Assembly (NCBI RefSeq): GCF_000406165.1
Contig: NZ_CM001977.1
Span: 1,742,937-1,806,936, forward strand
Direction: 5' to 3'
Length of the DNA stretch: 64,000 bases
DNA from: Dickeya zeae NCPPB 2538
GTDB lineage: Bacteria > Pseudomonadota > Gammaproteobacteria > Enterobacterales > Enterobacteriaceae
A program made the position numbers and the translations under genes. How positions within the stretch are numbered: the first letter of the stretch is position 1; every line of letters begins with the position of its first letter. Under the pieces are notes generated by a model. The model was not told the origin of the DNA and did no database searches. It was given only the letters and a program-made list of their open reading frames with translations. This document shows positions 58,588 to 64,000 of this stretch, piece by piece.

Positions 58588-60005
58588 TTATTTCCCTGCG
58601 CTTTGTGTTTTTTAAACCAGGAACGGAAACTTTCACCATCGGCCGGCGGCAAGTCACGTGCCTGTGTCCATTCACTGATGGCCCCGATGTTAATGGGGAG
58701 TTTCCCGTCCCGGATAAACCAACTGGCGGCACGGGCGCCCGCTATCATGCCGACTTTCCATAACGTCGGGTGGCTGTTGGCATACGCGAACAGCTTAATC
58801 GTGCTCTGCTCGCCTTTGGGCGTGAGCCCACCTTCTGCCATGACGCGGCGGTGTTTCAGAATCAGCTTCGATAACGGAATCTGGACCGGGCATACGCTAT
58901 CGCAGGCGGTACACAACGAGCAGGCGTAGGGCAGATCTTTAAAATCATCGTAACCACCCAGCAGGGGAGAAATGACCGCGCCGATAGGGCCTGGATAAAT
59001 AGAGCCGTAGCCGTGACCACCGATATGACGGTACGCCGGGCAGGTGTTCATACACGCACCGCAACGAATACAACGCAATATGTCCTTGAACTGCGACCCC
59101 AGCACGGTGGAGCGGCCGTTATCGACAATCACCAGATGGAATTCTTCCGGGCCATCCACATTGCCTGCTTCGCGTGGGCCGGTGAGCCAGGTATTGTACC
59201 CGGTCAGCCGCGCGCCGACGGCACTGCGCGCCAGCATGGTGATAAGCACATCGACCTCTTCAAACGTCGGCGCGATACGCTCCATCCCCATCACCGCGAT
59301 GTGTGTTTTCGGCAACGTCGTACACATGCGGGCATTACCTTCATTGGTCACCAGACACACGGAGCCGGTTTCCGCCACGGCGAAGTTACAGCCGGTGACA
59401 CCGATTTCGGCACTCAGAAAGTCCTGACGAATTTTTTGGCGGATGAACAGTGTCATGGCTTCTGGGGTTTCCGGCCCGTCGTAGCCCAACTTTTCACGCA
59501 ACACCCGTTGAATCTGATGACGATCTTTATGAATAGCCGGTACCACGATGTGTGACGGCGGATCGCCATCAAGCTGCAGAATGTATTCGCCAAGATCGGT
59601 TTCAATCACCTGGATACCGGCTTCCTGCAGCACGTGGTTCATGCCAATTTCTTCGGTGACCATCGATTTGGCCTTGACCACTTTTTTCGCCTGCTTCGAC
59701 TGAGCGACACGCAGGATGTAATCCGTTGCGTCCTCTTTGGTTTTGGCAAAAAAAACGTGACCGCCGTTAGCGCTGACGCGTTCTGAGAGCTGGTAGAGGT
59801 AAGCATCCAGGTTAGCCAGTACGTGCTCGCGGATTTGGCTGGCACGCTCGCGCCAGTCTTCCCAATGCCCCAGCTCATCCACCATTTTCTGGCGGTTGGC
59901 ACCGATACGTTCCTGCGCGTTGGCCACGGCGTTACGCATAATGGGGTCGTCTATCTGTTGCTTGATACGCGCTTTGAAAGCAACATCGCTGGTTTTTAAG
60001 TACAT
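58584..60005 (-). CDS. lutB: L-lactate utilisation iron-sulfur protein LutB
   Basis: 473 residues. An N-terminal LUD-like region is followed by two [4Fe-4S] ferredoxin motifs, CIRCGACMNTCPAY and CSLCTACDSVCPVQIP, and a C-terminal DUF3390-type region. Homologous to E. coli YkgF and Bacillus LutB. It begins 12 bases after lutA, so the operon is compact. Confidence 0.95.
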   Translation of the reverse strand: MYLKTSDVAFKARIKQQIDDPIMRNAVANAQERIGANRQKMVDELGHWEDWRERASQIREHVLANLDAYLYQLSERVSANGGHVFFAKTKEDATDYILRVAQSKQAKKVVKAKSMVTEEIGMNHVLQEAGIQVIETDLGEYILQLDGDPPSHIVVPAIHKDRHQIQRVLREKLGYDGPETPEAMTLFIRQKIRQDFLSAEIGVTGCNFAVAETGSVCLVTNEGNARMCTTLPKTHIAVMGMERIAPTFEEVDVLITMLARSAVGARLTGYNTWLTGPREAGNVDGPEEFHLVIVDNGRSTVLGSQFKDILRCIRCGACMNTCPAYRHIGGHGYGSIYPGPIGAVISPLLGGYDDFKDLPYACSLCTACDSVCPVQIPLSKLILKHRRVMAEGGLTPKGEQSTIKLFAYANSHPTLWKVGMIAGARAASWFIRDGKLPINIGAISEWTQARDLPPADGESFRSWFKKHKAQGNK

Positions 60006-60016
60006 GGGTAACCTCC

Positions 60017-60736
60017 TCAGCGGCTCATCAACACTTCGGCGATATGCATCACCTTAACCGGGCGTCCTTCGCGTTGCAGACGTCCGCCGATATTGAGCAG
60101 GCAACTGACATCGGCACCGATCAGGTAATCCGGCTCGGCATCCATAATATGGCCCACTTTTTCTTTCACCATTTCACCGGAGATTTCCGCCATTTTTACC
60201 GAGAAGGTACCACCGAAACCGCAGCAGGTTTCCGGTGCCTGAAACGGCAGCAGTGTCAGACCATCGACCTGTTTCAGTAGCGCCAGCGGTTCTTCTTTCA
60301 CGCCCATTTTGCGAAACAGACTACAGGACGGATGGTAAACCGCCTTGCCGGGTAAACGCGCGCCCACATCGACGACGCCCAGCGTGTTGACGATGAACGA
60401 GGTCAGGTCGAACATCCGCGCAGCGACCTGCTCTGCGCGTTTCGCCCACTGCGGTTCATCGCTAAGCCAGGTGGCGTAACTTTTGATGGCGTAGGTGCAA
60501 GAACCCGCCGGGGAGATAATCGGGTCGTCGTTTTCCTCCAGCGCCGCAATCAGGTTTTTCATCCCCGGGATGGCTTCTTTCACATAGCCGCTATTAAGCG
60601 CGGGCTGACCGCAGCATCCCTGTTTTTCAGGGAAATGAACCTGGCAGCCTAAGTGCTCCAGCAACAGCACCGAATCACGTGCCATCCGTGATTTCAACGC
60701 GTCGCCGATACAGGTCACAAAAAAGTTAACATTCAC
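60017..60736 (-). CDS. lutA: L-lactate utilisation protein LutA (cysteine-rich domain)
   Basis: 239 residues with two CCG/cysteine-rich modules: the first with GCCGQPALNSGY and the second with HPSCSLFRKMGV and ETCCGFGGTFSVKMAEIS. Homologous to E. coli YkgE and the GlcF/HdrB class. First enzyme gene after lctP. Confidence 0.95.
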   Translation of the reverse strand: MNVNFFVTCIGDALKSRMARDSVLLLEHLGCQVHFPEKQGCCGQPALNSGYVKEAIPGMKNLIAALEENDDPIISPAGSCTYAIKSYATWLSDEPQWAKRAEQVAARMFDLTSFIVNTLGVVDVGARLPGKAVYHPSCSLFRKMGVKEEPLALLKQVDGLTLLPFQAPETCCGFGGTFSVKMAEISGEMVKEKVGHIMDAEPDYLIGADVSCLLNIGGRLQREGRPVKVMHIAEVLMSR

Positions 60737-60838
60737 GACATCTCTCCAATACAGGGTATAGGCTTGTTTTTATGATAAGACGTTATCGTCCGGCGCTGAT
60801 TATTCGGAAAAACAAACAGGTTCAGGACATAAACAGGT

Positions 60839-62389
60839 TTAAGACATAAATAAGTAATAAAACAGTCCGACTTTTAGCCCGAGAATCAGGATATAGGCGG
60901 TACAGTATTTCAGCGTACCGGCCATAATGGCGCTGCCTTGTCCGTCCATTCGGGTGGCGGATACCGCAATGGCGATACTCTGCGGGGAGATCATTTTCCC
61001 GCCGGTTGCCCCGGAGGTATTGGCCGCCGCCAGCCAGACGGGGTCAATATGGAGTTTTTCTGCCGCGACCGTTTGCAACTTGCCGAACAAAACGTTCGAG
61101 TTGGTATCGCTACCGGTGACGAACGTCCCCAGCGCACCGATGATAGGCGCGATAAAGACATAGGCACCGCCCGTGAGATTCACCATCGTCTGCGCCAGCG
61201 TGGCGATAAGCCCACTGACATCCATGATGGTCGCCATCGCGACGATAGTGGTGATAGCGATAATCGAGTTTTTCAACTGCTTAATCGTGCTAGCTAATAC
61301 GCTCAGCATCTTGCCTAATGTGGCACCCTGAATAAAACCGCCCAGCAGGGTCGCAATAATGATCAGTACGCCCGGTGTGGCTATCCAGTCGATTTTCAGT
61401 GACAGCGCTTTTCCTTGCGGTAACGGGAACGACAGCGTCGAGGTCACCTGCCCGACAACCTGCTTAATGCCGGGGAATAACGGCGAGCAAAGCAGGATAA
61501 AGGTAAAAATAAGCATATAAATAGAACAGGCTTTCAGCAATTCACGGCCTGAAGGCAGCGTACCCGAGCGGGTATTGTTCTGGATAAGGTAGCGTGGGTC
61601 GGTTTGCCCCTTACGTGCACGCCCCATTGCCGCGACCGCAATCAGGCTGACAAGGCTGCCTGCGAATGCCGGGAGTTCCGCACCCAGGTGAACGGCGACA
61701 AAATACTGCGGAATCAATGTGGTAATCCCACACACCAGGGTGATGCCTACCACGCCTTTGATCGCTTTCACGCCGTCGCCGATGATGGCGATAATCACAA
61801 ACGGCAGCAGAATGTTGAACAGTGCCAGTTGCAAAATAATCGTGCCGCCCAGGGCGGTAACCGGCAGGTGGACCTGCTCTGCCAAAATCGACACCGGAAT
61901 ACCGACGGCGCCAAAGGCGGTGGGGACGGTGTTCGCCACCAATGAGGCGATGGCCGCTTTCAGCGGGTTAAAACCCAGCGCAATCAGAATACCGATAGGA
62001 ATCGCCACGGCGGTACCGTAGCCCGCTGCCGCTTCAAGGAAGCCACCGAAGCACCAGGAAATCAACAACACCTGAATACGTTTGTCGTCGCTAATGCTGG
62101 CCAGTACGTCACGCAGAACATCCATGCTGCGTGTTTCTTGCATCAGGTTATAACTGTAAATCGCACCCAAAATCACGATGATGATAGGCCATAAGCCCTT
62201 TATCACCCCATAGCCAATGGCCGAACCGAGTGTTTGTAACGGCATGTGCCAGACGGTCATGCTCAGGATAGCCGTGATCACCAGGGTGATCAGGACAGAA
62301 TGATGAATGGGCATTTTGATTTTCAAAATCAGAATGATCATTATCACAAGTGGCAAAACGCCAAGTGAGAATTGTAAGTATTCGTACAT
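60839..62389 (-). CDS. lctP: L-lactate permease
   Basis: 516 residues, LctP/LldP family with about 12-14 TM helices. Signature blocks are CFGGFLEAAAGYGTAVAIPIGI, GAVGIPVSILAEQ, and GSDTNSNVLFGKLQ near ANTSGATGGKMISPQSIAIAV. It imports L-lactate for the LutABC complex encoded 100 bases downstream. Promoter region 62390-62672 contains an inverted repeat, TTGAAA (62489-62494) and TTTCAA (62501-62506). No lldR/lutR regulator lies in the window. Confidence 0.94.
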   Translation of the reverse strand: MYEYLQFSLGVLPLVIMIILILKIKMPIHHSVLITLVITAILSMTVWHMPLQTLGSAIGYGVIKGLWPIIIVILGAIYSYNLMQETRSMDVLRDVLASISDDKRIQVLLISWCFGGFLEAAAGYGTAVAIPIGILIALGFNPLKAAIASLVANTVPTAFGAVGIPVSILAEQVHLPVTALGGTIILQLALFNILLPFVIIAIIGDGVKAIKGVVGITLVCGITTLIPQYFVAVHLGAELPAFAGSLVSLIAVAAMGRARKGQTDPRYLIQNNTRSGTLPSGRELLKACSIYMLIFTFILLCSPLFPGIKQVVGQVTSTLSFPLPQGKALSLKIDWIATPGVLIIIATLLGGFIQGATLGKMLSVLASTIKQLKNSIIAITTIVAMATIMDVSGLIATLAQTMVNLTGGAYVFIAPIIGALGTFVTGSDTNSNVLFGKLQTVAAEKLHIDPVWLAAANTSGATGGKMISPQSIAIAVSATRMDGQGSAIMAGTLKYCTAYILILGLKVGLFYYLFMS

Positions 62390-62488
62390 AATGCTCCCTA
62401 AAATAAAAATGTAACTTATTGATATCGTTCTAGGAGTAATCGTTTATAGAGAGATCAAAAAATCGGGTCAGGTGGCTGGATCGCTTCA

Positions 62489-62506
62489 TTGAAAGATAAG
62501 TTTCAA
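62489..62506. promoter_or_regulatory. inverted repeat upstream of lctP-lutABC
   Basis: TTGAAA-GATAAG-TTTCAA, about 100 bases upstream of the lctP start in a 283-base gene-free stretch. A candidate operator; no consensus recognised. Confidence 0.35.
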
Positions 62507-62672
62507 CGTGTCGGTAAAAGGTATGAACAGGTTACTCTTAGGTATAAGAGAAGGTTAATACCATTAACAATTTGTGGGCTTTTACGGCAAAAAAGGGGTA
62601 GGTGCAGACGGTATAAGGGAGGGGACGGGCAACTGCCGGTATGTCAGCGACGATACCGGCGGGTCATTGTTA

Positions 62673-63491
62673 TCAGCGTTTCTCTTTAGCCAGTGCTTCC
62701 AACTGCTGGCGTATGGCGGTAACCGCAACAGCACGGTTATCGGCGAGATTACGGTTGCTGGCGTCCGGGGCGGAGCTTTGGATGCCGACCAAAATCCAGC
62801 TACCGGCGGTTTTCAGCATCAATGGCGAACCGCTATCGCCCGGTAAGGTGTCGCAACGGTGCGCCATCACCGCCTTATGGACCCAGCCTGTAATCTGGCA
62901 ATCCTGATGGCGGTACAACGTGTCCTCATGGTCTTCCGGGTAACCGGCCTGGGTAACCTTCTGTTGTGCCGCATCCAGTGCGGCTTTCAGTTCTTCCTGC
63001 GAGCCTTGCCAGATAGGCAATGGGCGGATGCCCGGCGGTGTTTCTCGCAGGCGAATCAGGGCGAAATCCCACGGTGCGGCAGCGGGGGGAACGATCCAGC
63101 CATCACCGTCCGCTTTTAACATTCTGGCCAGTTTCTTATTGGTTAACGCTTCAATTTTATCGGTTTCATAGCGCCAGCCGTTTTCTGTTGACAGAAAACG
63201 CAGTGCAACCGGTTTGTCCGGTACGCCGGGCGGTGCCACGACACAGTGGCCTGCCGTCAGCGCCAGATGAGGTGAAATCAAGGTGGCGGTGCACAAGTTA
63301 CCGCTGGCGGTTTCTAATTGACCAATCGCCTGCCATGGCCACTGGGAAGTATCCGGCACGCTATCGCGATCATCATGATTAAAGAACAGGATCTGTTTTT
63401 GTTGTTCCGTCAGGGTTGAGGTGTCGTCATCGGCCCACACGTAAGGGGCGAGCACGCTCAATGAACATAACAACCAGGCTGATATGCGCAT
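62673..63491 (-). CDS. ydgD: exported trypsin-like serine protease YdgD
   Basis: 272 residues from the ATG at 63491, which gives a signal peptide (MRISAWLLCSLSVLAPYVWA, cleavage before DDD); a TTG at 63512 is the other option. S1-family triad: His in ALTAGHCV, Asp in PWDFALIRL, Ser in LPGDSGSP, with paired cysteines. E. coli ydgD also lies beside asr and ydgU. Substrate unknown. Same strand as asr and ydgU. Confidence 0.88.
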   Translation of the reverse strand: MRISAWLLCSLSVLAPYVWADDDTSTLTEQQKQILFFNHDDRDSVPDTSQWPWQAIGQLETASGNLCTATLISPHLALTAGHCVVAPPGVPDKPVALRFLSTENGWRYETDKIEALTNKKLARMLKADGDGWIVPPAAAPWDFALIRLRETPPGIRPLPIWQGSQEELKAALDAAQQKVTQAGYPEDHEDTLYRHQDCQITGWVHKAVMAHRCDTLPGDSGSPLMLKTAGSWILVGIQSSAPDASNRNLADNRAVAVTAIRQQLEALAKEKR

Positions 63492-63644
63492 GTAATGAAT
63501 GGCCTTTAACAATGAAATTCAGCGTAGTAACCGTCATCAATCCACTATAAACGTAGCATGCCAACATCAAGGCAGGACACGATAGGGTAAGTTCAGGTGG
63601 ATCGGATGACCTGATTGGGGCGCGCTGGCGAGAGTGAAATCGGA

Positions 63645-63725
63645 TTACAGGAAAAATACAACAATGACCAACGCGCAGATAAGCAGGAAGGACAACATGA
63701 TTTCGAATGAATAACGCCGCAGCAT
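63645..63725 (-). CDS. ydgU: 26-residue small membrane protein (YdgU-like)
   Basis: On the minus strand an ATG at 63725, with GGGGGA eight bases upstream, encodes MLRRYSFEIMLSFLLICALV followed by IVVFFL and TAA. A basic N-terminus and a single TM helix match what I know of E. coli YdgU, the small protein encoded just after asr. Position between asr and ydgD is the same. It is below the length limit of usual gene callers. Confidence 0.78.
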   Translation of the reverse strand: MLRRYSFEIMLSFLLICALVIVVFFL

Positions 63726-63745
63726 TATCAGGTCCCCCATGAAAC

Positions 63746-63769
63746 AAACACCCGGCGAACCGGGTGTTT
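63746..63769 (-). terminator. stem-loop between asr and ydgU
   Basis: AAACACCCGG (63746-63755), loop CGAA, CCGGGTGTTT (63760-63769). On the minus strand the stem is followed by TGTTTC. A probable partial terminator or attenuator that lowers ydgU expression relative to asr. Confidence 0.7.
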
Positions 63770-63840
63770 TATAACGCTACCGTCATGCCGATAATCGCTA
63801 CCGGTGTTCATGACCATTAACTATTTCTTACCTGAGTGAA

Positions 63841-64000
63841 TTAAGCGGCTGTTGGAGCAGCAACTTTCTTCGCTTTTTTCACTTTTTTGTGTTTTTTAGC
63901 AGCCTGGGCTTTCTGAGCAGCCGGAGCTTTCTTAGCTACTTTTTGTGTTTTTTAGCAGCCTGAGCTTTCTGAGCAGCCGGGGCTTTCTTAGCTACTTTTT
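63841..64000 (-). pseudogene. asr: acid shock protein Asr, C-terminal repeats with a frameshift (runs off the right edge)
   Basis: Read on the minus strand from the edge, the frame gives KVAKKAPAAQKAQAAKKHKK and then meets TAG at 63938-63936. A second copy of the repeat continues in the next frame as AKKAPAAQKAQAAKKHKK and VKKAKKVAAPTAA, ending TAA at 63841. The break is caused by five instead of six A in the CAC-A(n)-GTA junction (T-run 63940-63944). Asr is a periplasmic, Lys/Ala-rich, intrinsically disordered acid-shock protein induced through PhoBR/RstAB. The break is either a real truncation or a homopolymer sequencing error. Confidence 0.8.
63883..63995 (-). repeat. tandem repeats of about 57 bp inside asr
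   Basis: Copies at 63883-63939 (57 bases) and 63940-63995 (56 bases) differ at a few third positions and by one T in the initial T-run; a further copy appears to begin at the edge. Confidence 0.9.

Noticed and set aside
1..64000. CRISPR arrays, tRNA/rRNA genes, IS transposases and integrases
   Set aside because: No regularly spaced repeats, no tRNA or rRNA signatures and no transposase or integrase motifs were found in the window.

Overview
The window looks like a chromosomal segment of an enterobacterium of the Dickeya/Pectobacterium type (Pectobacteriaceae). The gene order rnb - fabI - sapFDCBA - pspF/pspABC - ycjXF - tyrR - tpx - mpaA - mppA - zntB - fnrS - ttcA - ldhA - ydbH-ynbE - azoR - hrpA, with a ydgD-ydgU-asr block at the right edge, follows the E. 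coli K-12 terminus-proximal region. Insertions and losses interrupt this order. Proteins are close to E. coli in length and motifs but clearly diverged, base composition is moderately GC-rich, and ERIC-type repeats are present. The genus is an inference from recalled gene content, not a database result.

Layout. 1-4007 (mostly minus strand): 5' part of rnb, an overlapping DUF2335 gene pair, an ERIC element and a YdeP-type molybdopterin oxidoreductase with a divergent LysR regulator. 5269-11713: fabI and the sapABCDF peptide-uptake operon. 11885-13173: a COG0523 zinc-metallochaperone GTPase preceded by a Zur-like palindrome. 13238-18437: the phage-shock locus (pspF divergent from sigma54-driven pspABC, with a matching upstream activating site) and ycjXF. 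18691-23616: an MFS permease, an exported M20 peptidase and tyrR. 23700-24420: an AT-rich patch with a gene remnant and a lipoprotein. 24510-29495: a probable catabolic cassette (LysR, amidohydrolase, small DMT permease, SMP-30 lactonase, aldo/keto reductase) not found at this place in E. coli. 29665-35146: a GNAT, a membrane-anchored penicillin-acylase-type Ntn hydrolase, and an XRE/MmyB regulator divergent from a drug-efflux MFS. 35241-40901: tpx, mpaA, mppA, zntB, the anaerobic sRNA FnrS and ttcA.

41056-43978 holds the most unusual gene: a 668-residue protein combining a proline-rich region, a CHAP/NlpC-like cysteine peptidase domain and a pesticin-like muramidase domain in an AT-rich 3' segment. 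A divergent lipoprotein lies next to it. This is a candidate cell-wall-attacking effector or bacteriocin. 44119-49575: two chemoreceptors (an HBM type with a C-terminal CheR-tether pentapeptide, and Aer), a DUF333 lipoprotein and ldhA. 49881-57805: ydbH-ynbE (ydbL is missing), azoR and hrpA. 57889-62389: the L-lactate operon lctP-lutABC. 62673-64000: ydgD, the 26-codon ydgU and the end of a repeat-rich asr carrying an apparent frameshift.

Functional themes are envelope stress and peptide handling (sap, psp, mpaA/mppA, ydbH/ynbE, asr/ydgU), anaerobic and redox physiology (fnrS, ldhA, lutABC, tpx, azoR, ydeP), zinc homeostasis (zigA-like, zntB) and chemotaxis.
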